64,000 nt of DNA from Colius striatus (lineage: Eukaryota; Chordata; Aves; Coliiformes; Coliidae): positions 96,840,362 to 96,904,361 of the forward strand of contig NC_084759.1 of the NCBI RefSeq assembly GCF_028858725.1. The letters are read 5' to 3'. Positions 36,358 to 48,661 of this stretch are shown here, one piece after another (positions within the stretch are counted from its first letter, which is position 1; the number at the start of each line of letters is the position of its first letter). The notes below the pieces were generated by a model. It had not been told where the DNA came from and did not search any database. It worked only from the letters and a program-made list of their open reading frames with translations. Position numbers and translations under genes: made by a program.

Positions 36358-39300
36358 CTGTAAGAAGAAAAAAAAAAAAAAATAGCCTTTTAGTCTGCAA
36401 TTTAACACAAGAAATGACAGTTTGTTACATTCCTCACAAAGCTAAAACAAGACTGTAAATAATCTGGTCTGCTCAAACAGAAGTAATTTGGCAATAGGAA
36501 GGTGTAAACAAACACAATCGAATGCCTACCAAAAGGACAATCCTGTTCTCTCCAGTGTCATCAACTCAGCTATTTGAAGTTATTTTTCAGACCTACAACT
36601 TCTTCAAAACTCATGCTGGCAGCCAAAAAGGTAATTTGTGGCTATTTAATAAATGAAATCTAGCTCACTTACTGTAAGTATTCCTGACACACTAATTCCA
36701 CAGGGTAACGTTTAAACCATTACCACTGGGTCAACAAAACATTAAGCAGTGAAGTCTTCATACAGATTTACATTTTAAGCATGAAATGTAGAAAACCAGA
36801 CATCCCATTTCCACTATTGATACTACTCCGCCAGATGAAAAAAAGTTAAGAACTGAAGCGACAAGTGTACTGTAGAACAAACAATGGAGTCAACAAGAGT
36901 TTCTAAACAGAAAACATAGGAGAATTATAGAAATAAACCATGCTAAAATTGTAAACAAACTATTTCCTCTGAAAACACAGCACTTCAGTTTGTTTCAAAG
37001 CACCAACTAGAACACTGGAGGTTAAAGAATTTCAAGTAGAGTGATACAGGGGTGAACTGAAGAGATAACGGGGGTGCCAACTGGTAGACACCCCACCATT
37101 GGAACAGGAGAATACCAGCTAAATACTCGAGTTCTACTTATGCAGCAAACATGCATAAGAATACCACTCAGACATGACATAAGACTATCCTTGCTCTGAA
37201 GAGTTTACAATCTAGCTACACAAAGCAAAGGCATTTTTCCAGACACGGGGCAACAAAAGGAATGGGAATTCACTGATCAAATAGAAGTACCATTCATTAA
37301 AAAATAGCTTGTTTTACTTCAAATGTCATGAATTTTTGTGAGACTTCTGATACAACTGGCTGAAGATGAAAGGGTGGGGATAACTGAGGGACTGATCTAA
37401 TGATGCAAATGTGCAACGTGCAGGAAAAAGAAAAATGAGGAAATAGCAAAAGAAGGACAGGAAACAAACAAGACAATAATGAGGCTGCTGAAAGAAAATG
37501 GAGAAAAAAAATCACCACTAAAACCCAAATGTGCCACACATTTTCATATCTCTCAACAAGAGGCACAGTTCTGATGACATACAAAGCTTTGAATAGTTTA
37601 AGAACTAAATTTTAGCAATAGGGACTGTGTGTTATCAATATTGCCATGTCAATTTACTCCTAGAAAGCTCAATTCTTTTCAGTCCTACTCACATCCCCTT
37701 TTGCAGCAAAACTCATACTGTAATCTCTACAATTTCTTTTTGTAAGAACTGACTAACTTTGAGTTGCATTTTGCAAGAAAAGCACTTGACAGTCTCTTTT
37801 GCCTAAAATGATTAAAAAGAGCGCTCTGCTAATAAACTTCTACTTGTCAGCTGTTGTCTCCTAATATAACATCATTTCATACATATTTTGAATGTGTGCA
37901 CTCAGCTGTGTATTACGGACTGGTACATTTTCTGGATGCTCTTTAACAACAACTTTAACATTCAGAAATAGTTCTTCCAGTGTAAGTTCCCTGCCCATCT
38001 GAAACTGTTGATGGAGCAATGCATTTAAATACAAATGTCTTACTTTGGCAGCATTAGTTATTATTAATAATTATTAATTATATTAATGTTGCAAAGTAAT
38101 GTCAGCTAGTTTCAAACTGACAGGTCTTTAATTCTTCTGGTGAACAATCTATTTAGTTCACACACTTCCCCTCCCAGCTATAATGTATATACAAGAAAGT
38201 CTCAATCACATTTTTTGCATCACAGCCTATAACATGTTGTTCACTGACACATCCTCATCCTGAGCTACAGAATCTTCAGGGAAGTAGTGCTTCTTGAGGT
38301 CAGCTACCCTTCACTCGCCCTCAGAAGTAGTCTCATTTCAAAAAGCTTTGAAGTGAGAAAGTATAAGGAATGTGAATGAATATACACAAGAGCTCCAAAG
38401 ACACATTTCTAACAAGACATGATCTGTCAGTGGCTCACGTTCTCAAATACGGAACATTATCACCTGAAAGATTAAAAAGCAAAGATTATATGGAGGTCAA
38501 AAATGACATTACCAGTACAGAAAACAATTCTCCCAGCCAACAGATTCATTACTGAACAGCATTTTTCTTCTACAGAAGTAGAGCTTTAGAGCTTAAACAT
38601 AAGACTTCCAAGTTCACAAGAACACTTGCATAGGGAGATCTCAGGAGGTCTGCAGTCCAACCTCCTGCTCAAAAGTCAGCTCTGTGTAAGATTAGGCTGC
38701 TCAGGGTTTTGCTCAGTCACATCACAAAAATGTCCAAGGACAGAGCATGGATAACTTGTTCCATTGCCTGCCTGTCTCCATTGGAAAGAAGCATTTCCTT
38801 ACATTCAGTTGAAACCTACCATTTTCATTTCTGACTGTTTACTGTTCTCCTGCTATGAAGTACCACACCACGGGAAGCTAAAGATCTTCCACTCCCAATA
38901 GCTACATGATCAATGACTTTCCCACAGAGACAGGCAGGTGGTTATTAGGTCTCCCTACAGCTATGTCTTCTCCAAGCAGAATCCTGCATTCCTCTGCCTC
39001 TCACCATAGGACAAGTACTCCAGACCTGACCATCCCAGAGGCTTTCTCCTAACCTTGCTCCCATTCCACAATGTACTTCTAGCACTGGAAGGGGTCAAAC
39101 CTCACAAAAGATTCAGTCTTATGTGTATTAAGTACAGGAATATAATCACTGCCCTCAAACCACTAGCTGTGCTCCTGTTAATACAGCCCAGGACACTGAT
39201 CATCTTTTTTTACAGCCTGGACATGCTGCTAGCCCATGCTCAGCTTGCTGTTTTACCTCAAGGTCCTTTTCAGTAAAGCCACTCCCCAGCCACTCAGTCT

Positions 39301-42300
39301 CCAGCCCCTACTCATGCAGGGAGTTAGTCTGATAAGAAACAATGAATAAATACAAGACAGCATGCTGCAAATACTGGAAGCCAGGATGACAAATTTAACC
39401 AAGAACTATTTCCTAACAGGCTACAGTACAGAGTATTATCCACTTGTCAAGAATATTTTCAAACTACAGTCATATCATATTATCCTCTCTCAAAGACACA
39501 TTACAGAAGACACCACAAGAAGATCAAAATCTAACAAGTCTGTGAGACATGACACAACCCAGGGAAGCAGGAACAAGACAAGTCATCATGCATGAAGTAA
39601 CCTGTATGTACTACATATCCTTTGCAGATTTCCCTTTCCTTCCACCCACCTGTAAGTTATGCCTAGACTTATCTTAAAGCTTCTGTATTTGTGCACAACT
39701 TAGATAAGTCTGATGGTGCATAACATCAGTTGCTGTCATATATCATCAACAGCTCCAAACAAGGCCTTTTCAGCATGCACAGTTGGAAAAAATAAGTGAC
39801 TGAACATGTTTGTGCCTAGTGCATGATTCATAACTCAGATCTCACCTCATAATTCTCAGCACTCATTGTCTAGACTTTCTACAGAGACAGCTGTCAAGCA
39901 GCAGACATTCAGGTCTAGACCTAGCACAGATCTGCAGAAAAAAGTTTATTATACTATGATTACCAGTCAGACCACGATAGGTCTAATCTTGCAGATGGAT
40001 CTCTAATTCCCACCCCAAGTGTTGCATAATATTGACAAAGTTACAAACCAAAAAGAAATGACAAAATGATGACAAGAACAGGCAGAAAGTTCTGAACCAT
40101 CAAAAAGCAACTTCTCTTTTAGTCTGAATAATGTAACTGTTACTAACGTGATCACCTGATTTCCTTCTCTCCCACAGCATCTTCCTTCATTCAGCACACT
40201 AACTGACTTGCTCTGTCAACTCAGAGGCACTGCAGGCCTTCCTTCAAATGATGGACCACTACAGGAAAGTAAGTTCCTAGCCCATGGCTCTTTGCTCTAA
40301 TTTTATACTCCTTTTCACACTGAAGTCATACGTGGAAAGGTGAAACATGACTGCCTATGTTCTGAGTTGATGCAGATACCAAATCTATGTAAATAAACAC
40401 AAAGTCTAGAATGTTTCATAAACAAGGAGCACAGTAACCATAAACATATGAACTATTTAGTGTACATGGCACAAGTGACTATGAAACCAAGATGAGAGAG
40501 TCAGAAATAAAGACCAGAAAGAAGACTCTATCTTCTTGACAGGAGAACTGCAGATTATCCACATTTCTGTTGTTAAGTATTTATCCTTTTATTGCCTTTT
40601 AAGTGGTTACAGAGAAATATTTATGTATTAATTCCTTAGCTACAAACTTAAAACAACTGTTAAAAAAGCAAGCAGCTTCCTGAGTTCAGCTCTATCTTCT
40701 GCCTTTCTGTAAGGGTCTCATTTTGATGATTCAAGGCTCAGGAAACTTCACCAAACACACGTTGGTATGTTACAAGAACACTTACACAACTAAGAATTGC
40801 ATAACTGTAAACCTGATCATGAGCAATACCACAAGATGAAAGACAAAAGCACAAAGCAGGAAAGGGGAAAGAGGTAGAAAAAGCTTAAGAGTGGGATGAT
40901 GGTTTGGGAATCATTCTGTACAGTTAAGCTCAATGTTGGTGTGCTTCAGAAGCACCATTCACCAAAAATTATGCTGTGATGCACTTTTACTTGAATGGAA
41001 ATATGTCCACAGAAGGAAAAAAAATGTGTGTACTTTACTAAAACATGGAAAATTTAACTGTTATAAAGAAGTCATCTAAGACTGATAGTTTTCTAAGCTT
41101 GAGTGGAAAAGTAGTAAGTCACCTCACTCTCGAACTTCTGCCAGATGTCCAGTCAAGATGTTTAGGGGAAGACTCAAGTCAACAGTAACGAATATTTATA
41201 CATACCAGTTTTTCAATTTCAGATTCAAGATTTTGTATGCAATCAAGTTTTCTCTTCCGACATCGCTGGGCTGCAATTCTATTTTTACTTCGTCTTCGGA
41301 TATCATGAATACAGTCCAACTGTTCAGGAGTTAATTTATGCATTTTCAGAAATGACTGGAAGTCATTTCTGGAAAGTGAGATAATCCTCTGTGCATTAAA
41401 TGGCAGTTTTACCTAGAATGTAAGACACAGCTGTAAATCAAAACTGAAGCCAACACACACAAAAACCAAAAGGTTGACTTTTCATTTTAAACATTCTTTA
41501 CCATATAATCTATCTTTCTCCCTAAATCTCAGAAACAAGAGCAAACTAATGTATTCATCAGTTGAAGTGGCTAAAACCCAGAGGTTTCAAGTAGATGAGT
41601 TCAAGCACGTGTGAAAAAATCGAGTACTTGGTACATTTACATTAGATCCTCAAAGCTATATTCAGAGTGGGATGAATGTATCCACATATGTAGAAAATCA
41701 TTTCATGACACTAAGTGACCTATCATACACGTGCACATTGCAATTCTACAATTCCAAGAACTGTTTCAGAAATCATTCTAGGTATATAAGAAAAATATTT
41801 CAGGACTACGCTACTTATGTATGGCGTCTGCCTAAAATACTAATAAAACTATGACACGGAGTAAAGAAGTGATGAGTAATTTCTGCTGCTGGAGGAACAA
41901 ATACAACCTCAGTTTTAGAGAAGGTGACACTACTAAAGTAGTCTTAAATACACAGTCTGAAACAATAATTTTCATAGAATCATAGAATGGTAGGGGTTGG
42001 AAGGGACCTTTAGAGATCATCTAGTCCAACCCCCCTGCAAACAGGTTCACCTAGATCAGGTTGCAGAGGAACATGTCCAGGTGGGTCTTGAAGACCTCCA
42101 AGGAAGGAGAGTCCACAACCCCTCTGGGCAGCCTGTGCCACTGCTCCATCACACATGGTGAAAGTTTTTTCTTACATTTAAGTGGAACCTTTTGTGTTCC
42201 AGCTTCATCCCATGATCCCTTGTCCTGTTACTATCTACTATAGAAAAGAGGGATGTCCCAACCTCCTGACACCCACCCTTTAGATATTTATAAATGTTAG

Positions 42301-45300
42301 TAAGATCTCCCCTCAGTCTCCTCCAGACTAAACAGCCCCAGCTCCCGCAGCCTTTCCTCATATGAAAGATGTTCTATACCTTTGATCATCTTTGTGGCCC
42401 TGTGCTGTATTCTCTCCAGCACTTCCCTGTCCCTCTTGATCTGAGGAGCCCAGAAATGGACACAGGACTCCAGATGAGGCCTCACCAGGGCAGAATAGAG
42501 GGAGAGAAGAACCTCCCTTGACCTGCTGGCCACACTGTTCTTGATGCATCTCAGGATGCTACTGGCTTTCTTGGCCACGAGGACACATTGCTGGCTCATG
42601 CTCAATTTATTATCAATCAGAACTCCCAGGTCTCTCTCTGCATAGCTGCTCTTCAGCAGTTTGACCCCTAGTCTGTACTGGTGCATGAGGTTGTTCCTCC
42701 ACAGGTGCAGGACTCTGCACTTGTCCTTGTTGAACCTCATGAGGTTCCTCTCTGCCCAACTCTCAAGCTGGTCGAGATCTCGCTGAATGGCAGCACAGCC
42801 TTCTGGGGAATCAGCCAGTCCTCCCAGTTTGGTGTCATCAGCCACCTTGCTGAGGGTACACTCTGTCCCCTCATCCAGGTCGTTGATGAAGATGTGGAAC
42901 AAGACTGGCCCCAGAATCTGTCCCTGTGGAACTCCACTGGCCACAGATTTCCAACTCGACTCTGTGCCATTGATCACCACCCTCTGGGCTCTGCCATTTA
43001 GCCAGCTCTCGATCCACCTCACTGTCCACTCATCCAAGCCACACTACCTGAGCTTTCTGATGAGGATGTTGTGGGAGACAGTGTTAAAAGCCCTGCTGAA
43101 GTCTGCTGCTCTCCCCCCATCTAGCCAGCTGGTTATGCACTCATATAAGTATATCAGGTTAGTCAAACAGGATTTCCCCTTGGTGAAGCTATGTTGACTC
43201 CCCCTGATAACCATCTTATTTTCACTTCACAATAAATCTCAAGTGTCATTTCTCTCCCACCTTCTCCCCACAACTCAGAATAAAACCAAAACACCTGTTT
43301 AATCTCTAAGAAAACAAAGATTTTTAAGAAGTCTAGAGCTAAGAAGTTTAACTAAGTAGACAAAAAAAAAAAAATCTTCTAAAATATTACCCTCAGGCCT
43401 TGGTTAAACACTCACAACTTTTTCTGCTGAAGTTGTTCCAGAAAAATATCTGAAGAGATCCAATAGCATCAACCAATACAACATCCAAAAATACTTTAAG
43501 TCTTCCTGAATTAACAGCAATCTTCCATAAACAACTATTCGAAGGTTTAAAAAGTTTAATTTCCCAGACTTTTAAAACAAGCAACCACAAAAATAAAACA
43601 CATCCAAGAGACTCAACATAGGTTTACTTAAAGAGCCTTATGAGACAGGGAAGCAAAGGATACAGCAGGATGTTCTTACCTCACACTCTTGTTCTCTTGC
43701 TGAACAGGATTCACTGTCTCCCTCGGTGTCAGTCTCTGAATCCTCTCCCAAACTTATCACATAATTATAGGGACACTGTTCTTGTTGCTGTCCCTGAACG
43801 TAATCTCCAGTGCTTACTTCAGAGCTGTTGGAGTACCCTTCAGTACTAAGGTTGCTTATAAAGGGACAGTTGACAGAACTCAATGTTGTAGAAGTTTGTT
43901 GAGAGCAAGGTTCGGGGCTTTCACTGATCCTGATACCCAGCCATGGACATTCTGATTTTTTCCCCGAATATTCTGGCTCCGAGCACTCTTTTGGAATTGC
44001 AGGTGGTAAGTGTATTTGACAGGCTTCTGTGCTGTAAATATCACTCCAGAATCCTTTTGCTAGATGTTCTGCTACCTCTCTCTCCACACTGCTTCGATCA
44101 CCAGCTGATGTGGCTTCCCCAGTGCACAAATTGACCTTTGATGGTGTGTCCTCTTGACTTTCGGTTTTGTCATTCCCAATTCCAGTACCTGATATAGTTT
44201 TGTCAGCTAACACTGTGTTGTTTTGCGTACTATTGAAATTCAAGTTACCATATTGCTCGCAAGTATGTAAAAAAGACAGAGAATTGAGTCCATGAGGTGT
44301 ACCTGAGTTTTGGGGGAAAGCAGCAAGTTCCATTTTCTCCACGGGACGACACAACACATTCTGAGTCACAGAATCTCTCTTTGACTGTTCCTTTTTCTCA
44401 AGGCCCTCTTGCCCTTCTTCCGTTTTCACCTGAGTCTCTTCACATTTTGAGACTAGCTGCATAGGTACACTCTCCTGAGGTTTTTGTATGCCATCATTAT
44501 CAGATATTTCCTTCTCAAGACAAGTTGCAATTGGTGGCACGTGAATGTCTTTAATACTGGAACTGGACTCTGACATATGAACTTTGTCATTTCCACAAGC
44601 TTTCTGGAATTTCCTGTACTTTGGGCATTGGGACGATAAGCTGGCAACATTACCCCTTTCTAAGTGTACAGGATCACACATCTGATTGGCATTATCTTGG
44701 GGAGCAGGTGACGATTTAGCACTTTCTTCATCTTTACAGAGCTTTGTGTCAGGAATTTGAATACATTCCTTTTCTAAAAGTTCTTCTGCTTCATCATCTA
44801 TTTCTAGGTCTCCAACATCCACGTTGCAAAGTTTTGGGATGGTCTTCTGACAATGCTGTGTACAACACTTCTTTCCAGGACACTCCTGCTGATCTGATTT
44901 GAAGTCCAAAAATTTGAATTTGAGAAACTGAAAGCAAGACTCCTCAATGTTGCGTACACCCAAAAATTCAGCACATTTGCAGACTTCAGACACATTGTCT
45001 TTATTTAAAACAAGTTTAGCTGTATATGCAAATTGAAGCAAAGGACTAAATCCTTTAAGTGTTATCTATAAAAGAAAAAATATTAGTATGGTAAATATTG
45101 GAAAATTACAGAACCCAAACAAACATACTTGTGAGCAAGCTTTGCCAGTGAGGCAGAGTACACCAGTTCCACCAAGATAATCTGATCACTTATTCTGAAA
45201 CAAATATTCTGATACAATTTTATCCTGTACATTTTGTAGCAATTAACTTCCTTGCTGTGACCAATCTCTTAAATGTTCTGACAATATTGCAGTAACAAGG

Positions 45301-48300
45301 GAAAGATATTGTTGTACACTGAAAACTGTAATTGGATTCCAAATTCAGAGATCTCTCTCAAACCCAAGTTGTACATGAATTACTCTAGAACAAGATCAAA
45401 ATGCTGCTGCTATTTAATTGTTCCTATAAAAAGCAATTGCTCTTATTTGCTCAGATTTATGCACTGTGTATATTGACTCTGATCACACATTATTATGGAT
45501 TACTATAGCCACCTATTCCTTCAAAAAAGACCAAAAAGAATAAAACAATTGCATCCAACAACTGTACATCAAAAATCTAAGATTCTCAGTTTAAAGCTTC
45601 TTTGGAGTACATAGTTTTAGTTGAACATTTCTATCGCTATCATCTCAGTTTTTGCCACAGAATAGTTGCCTAACAGCAAATTCAGAGATAAACAAAAACT
45701 GTATCATGACAAACTGAATGATCTTTTATACAGTCAGAAACTACTAAGAGATCAGGAAGAGTTGTTGTAAACAGATCACCATATTGCAAATTATACTACA
45801 TTTCCTCTATCCTTTCACAGCAAATAAAGCAATATATGCATTATTACTGCTCAAATTCAAGCCCACATTCTGCTACCCTCCCCTTATTGAAATGATCAGG
45901 ACTTCATGCTGAACAGAAGTGCAATGTTAACACATTGACTATAGTGAATTCTTCTGTGAGAAAGATAGTTAACTAAACACGCAGTTTAATTTAGGAATCA
46001 GTTGAGGGTTTGTTTGGCTTTTTAGCAGTTGTTTGGTGATATTTCAAAACTATATGCTCTTTCTATATAAGGCAGAAATCCTTATTGTCAAAAGCTGGAA
46101 GGATTGAGGGGGAAAACCCACACATTACTGCTTTCACTTTCTCTCTTACACATTTCTAGCTGGCTATCCTCAAAAACAGAATGCTAGAAAGACTCTTGGT
46201 CAGAATGATTTAGAAAAGTAACTCTCAGAGCAGCTATTTCATTTGTATTTGACCTTATAGTTTTACTCAGAGTAAAAACATTGCTAGAATGTCACCACAG
46301 AACCTCCACCAAGACATTAGTAATTAGCCTTTACAATAGAATATGTATGAAGAACTTGAATTCTGAATCTAAAATTTTGGTATCAGATTGTTGACTGATG
46401 TCTTTCCTTTTAAACTTCAAATACTTTGGATAATTAAAAAGGTTAAAAAAAAAATCATGTCAAATCATGTGATCAGTGTCTGCCTTTCTCAAATGTGTAG
46501 CTTCATAAACTGACTCATTTCAAAACATTCTGCAGTTCCCAGAAGAGGAGCTCAAGTTGCTGAGTCTTAAAATGTTTTTTATCAAGTGACCGGTTCAAAT
46601 GATTAAAAGATGAGATTCACTGTATTTTTCCTCGTTGCTCCAGCAGATTCAGCTCTTAATGCAACTTAGTATTACTGATGCAAGAGTCCTCTTAAGTCTA
46701 CACTGCAGTAAATATCAGGATTATTATGTTCCTCCATTTTCTTTACAAACTCTGGTTCCTTCTAGCTCAGGTTTATTTCATGGATTCATTGGTACATTGT
46801 TGCGTTACACCATAGACTATTTTTCTCATCTCCAACTTCAACATACATTTACTATTCTTCCAATATCCTATTTTTCCTACCACTTGAGAGAAAAATTCTC
46901 TTCAATATCAGAAGTTTTACACTAATTTCCCTCTTTTACCCCAGATTATGGCTTTGTGTCCCTCAGCACCTTACTTCCCTTCAGCTCCCACCATTGCTTT
47001 TAATTTGAGACACATTCAGGCAATCAACATACACTTCTTTTCCTAATGACTTAATAAGAAGAAACGAACACATACACTAAGAAGGCCAAGTATAAGTGAC
47101 ATAGTGCTATTGTACTGTAATGTAATTGTGTAGCAAACTCACTTATGAATAGAAAATAGCAAAGACCACCAAGGCTCTTTAAAGAGACCACTTCATTTCT
47201 TTTAGTTTTCTGCTTTTCACAAAGATTGTAGTAACGGAGAATCCTCGTGCTTATCTCAGTATGTTACAAAGCCAGTGAGGTAGCTACATTACTGAAGTAC
47301 AAGCTTTCTGAATAACCATCTTCACATTAACATTCTACTCAGTCTTGCACATGAAGAAGTCTATGCCATCTCCAATGTCACTATAAATATTCATTGATGC
47401 ACACCTTTCCTCCAGCTTTCATGATTGTCACTGAGTTGTCCACAATTTGCATGCTACTTCCCATTCCCAAAGCAGACTGCCGTTAGTCACCTAACAAAAA
47501 GCCAACAATTATTTAAAAATCAACTCTTCAGATTACTGCTACCAATGGGGACTTAGAGGCTCTTCACTTTGTATCTACAAGCACAGCATTTCACATAAAA
47601 ATCCAGTCACTTGCTTGCTTCATGACTCTTAATATCTATCAGAATTTTTGAATGTTCAGAGAATAATAAATTTTCTTTCCTATGAATGTCAGGTTCTGGC
47701 TCATTCCTGCTAATGCCTTTGAATACAATCTCATCTAAGAATGTATTTCAGGGGTAAAAAAAGACAGCAAGGAATTGTAATACATTTTTAGTCTTACAAG
47801 CAATAAAACACAACAGAAGAAAAAAAAAATCAAGCTGCTAAGGATCACTGTGTAAACAGGATGGGGAACTGAGTAGAAGAAAAATTAACAACAGTAAGCA
47901 GCAAATAAGGAATATAAGCACAGTTGTAGTACTCAAACATATGGACCAAATCTTAATGACATTCATTTTAAGATATTACCATTTTAAGCTTTGTTTATTT
48001 ACTACTCCAAAAATAGTCTCTTTTCATATGAGGACTAGTTCTGCAATATCTCTTTACCATTTAAAGCCTGTTTTTGACAAATTTCCATGCTTTGAATCAG
48101 GTGCACAATTTTTAATGTATACTTGATAGAAAAGATCTCCCCCATATACTCCCCAAGACAGTATTCACTTCAGTCCAAGATATACACTTCAATCTGCTTT
48201 TACCACAAGCAGTGGCAGCTTTACAACTCAGAAATTTCTTCCCTTAAGTTTTCAACTCTCTCACCTTAACTTCTCAGTTAATCACCAGCCTATTGTGAAT

Positions 48301-48603
48301 CAGAATTGAAGGAAACAGATCAGAAGCACTGGCAGGTAAAATACAGAAGGGAGTGACACTCACCTCTTCCGGTAAAGTGATGATAAGATCAGTATCCACC
48401 TGGCCCACAATTCTTGAAAGGAAGTAACTGCTGCAAGCTGCAAGCACAGCTTTGTGAGCCCGAAATCGCTGATCTTCCACTAAAATAGTAACATCACAAA
48501 GAATATCTTGCTTTCTCTGATCATCAAGACTGAGAAGTATATTGGTACTATGTACTGAAGATTCATATGCAAAAACCACACTGTTCTTCTCACTTAGAGA
48601 CAT
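35896..48603 (-). CDS. BACH1: BACH1 coding sequence, joined exons (764 aa)
   Basis: Transcriptional repressor of the CNC-bZIP family. It dimerises with small Maf proteins in the nucleus, binds MARE/antioxidant response elements and represses heme-oxygenase-1 and related genes; heme or oxidants release it and trigger export and degradation (family knowledge). The sequence gives 80+462+69+153 residues = 764, slightly longer than the human protein. Seen: BTB/POZ domain at about residues 15-130; Cys-Pro motifs at about C142, C227, C453, C480, C511 and C665; basic region about 581-598 ([17 protein letters not shown]); leucine zipper with L604, L611, L618, I625; C-terminal tail ending [11 protein letters not shown]. 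The start ATG at 48603 begins [19 protein letters not shown], matching the conserved N-terminus. No frameshift or stop interrupts the coding exons. Confidence 0.97.
36358..41205 (-). other. BACH1 intron 4
   Basis: GT-AG intron between the basic-region exon and the last coding exon. Holds an old CR1 at about 38625-39330; the rest is unremarkable AT-rich sequence. Confidence 0.9.
38625..39330 (-). mobile_element. old CR1 LINE, diverged
   Basis: Minus-strand CR1 relic. Clear blocks are GGTCTGCAGTCCAACCTCCT near 38648, TTAGGCTGCTCAGGGTTTTG near 38693, and ATGTCCAAGGACAGAGCATG near 38730, followed by the TTCCATTGCCTGCCTGTCTC block; further on, CAGACCTGACCATCCCAGAG and GACTCAGGACAC-like segments are badly decayed. 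It is much older than the copy at 41972 and its reading frame is gone. Confidence 0.75.
41206..41412 (-). CDS. BACH1: BACH1 exon 4: codons 543-611, bZIP basic region
   Basis: A 207-bp phase-0 exon too short and ATG-poor to show as a long open frame. Acceptor ATTCTAG|GTAAAACTGCC at 41414-41413 and donor AAACTG|GTATGTATAA with GT at 41205. Encodes the CNC homology region ([19 protein letters not shown]), the basic DNA-contacting region [17 protein letters not shown] and the first zipper heptads. The CNC domain is what separates this family from other bZIP proteins. Confidence 0.96.
41413..43679 (-). other. BACH1 intron 3
   Basis: GT-AG intron of 2.27 kb. More than half is a CR1 insertion in the same orientation as the gene. 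Confidence 0.9.
41972..43225 (-). mobile_element. CR1 LINE, longest copy, with open RT C-terminal frame
   Basis: Minus-strand CR1 of about 1.25 kb, 3' end at the left (TCATAGAATCATAGAATGG). The frame 43037-42297 is open for 246 codons and encodes the C-terminal half of the CR1 reverse transcriptase: [20 protein letters not shown] (the motif before the palm), [10 protein letters not shown] (catalytic ADD box), then [13 protein letters not shown] and [19 protein letters not shown]. Homology extends upstream of 43037 in the same frame to about 43205-43225 but with one stop near 43047. The N-terminal RT, endonuclease and ORF1 are missing, so it cannot move itself. The long surviving frame makes it one of the youngest insertions in the window. 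Confidence 0.95.
43680..45065 (-). CDS. BACH1: BACH1 exon 3: codons 81-542
   Basis: Acceptor TTTTATAG|ATAACACTTAAAGG at 45067-45066 and donor TGTGAG|GTAAGAAC with GT at 43679. The 1386-bp exon is a single open frame. It completes the BTB domain ([18 protein letters not shown], then [13 protein letters not shown]) and carries the long regulatory region with Cys-Pro motifs [33 protein letters not shown] and [11 protein letters not shown], plus the conserved [19 protein letters not shown] block and an acidic Ser-rich stretch [15 protein letters not shown]. Reading on past the donor gives only 14 codons before a stop, so the exon end is clear. Confidence 0.97.
45066..48363 (-). other. BACH1 intron 2
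   Basis: GT-AG intron splitting the BTB domain. No repeat or extra exon recognised; short open frames on either strand are not supported. Confidence 0.9.
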
Positions 48604-48661
48604 TCTGGATCACAAATGGTAGTGTAAGTCTCAGTGGAAAGCATGCTTCTGTTCTTCAAAT
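48364..48661 (-). CDS. BACH1: BACH1 exon 2: 5' UTR end and codons 1-80
   Basis: Acceptor TTCTTTCAG at 48663-48662 preceded by a long pyrimidine tract, 58 bases of 5' UTR (48604-48661), then coding 48603-48364. Donor GGAAGAG|GTGAGTG with GT at 48363. Encodes the first two-thirds of the BTB domain, including [20 protein letters not shown] and LAACSSYF, the conserved dimerisation core. The window between acceptor and ATG holds an upstream ATG (48644). Confidence 0.96.
48594..48644 (-). promoter_or_regulatory. upstream ORF overlapping the BACH1 start
   Basis: Minus-strand ATG at 48644-48642 opens a 16-codon frame ([16 protein letters not shown]) ending at a TAA that covers nucleotides 8-10 of the BACH1 coding sequence. 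It is out of frame with BACH1. Both ATGs have A at -3 and no G at +4, so they have comparable moderate context. It lies within exon 2, so it is present in any transcript using this acceptor. It should reduce initiation at the BACH1 ATG. Confidence 0.6.
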
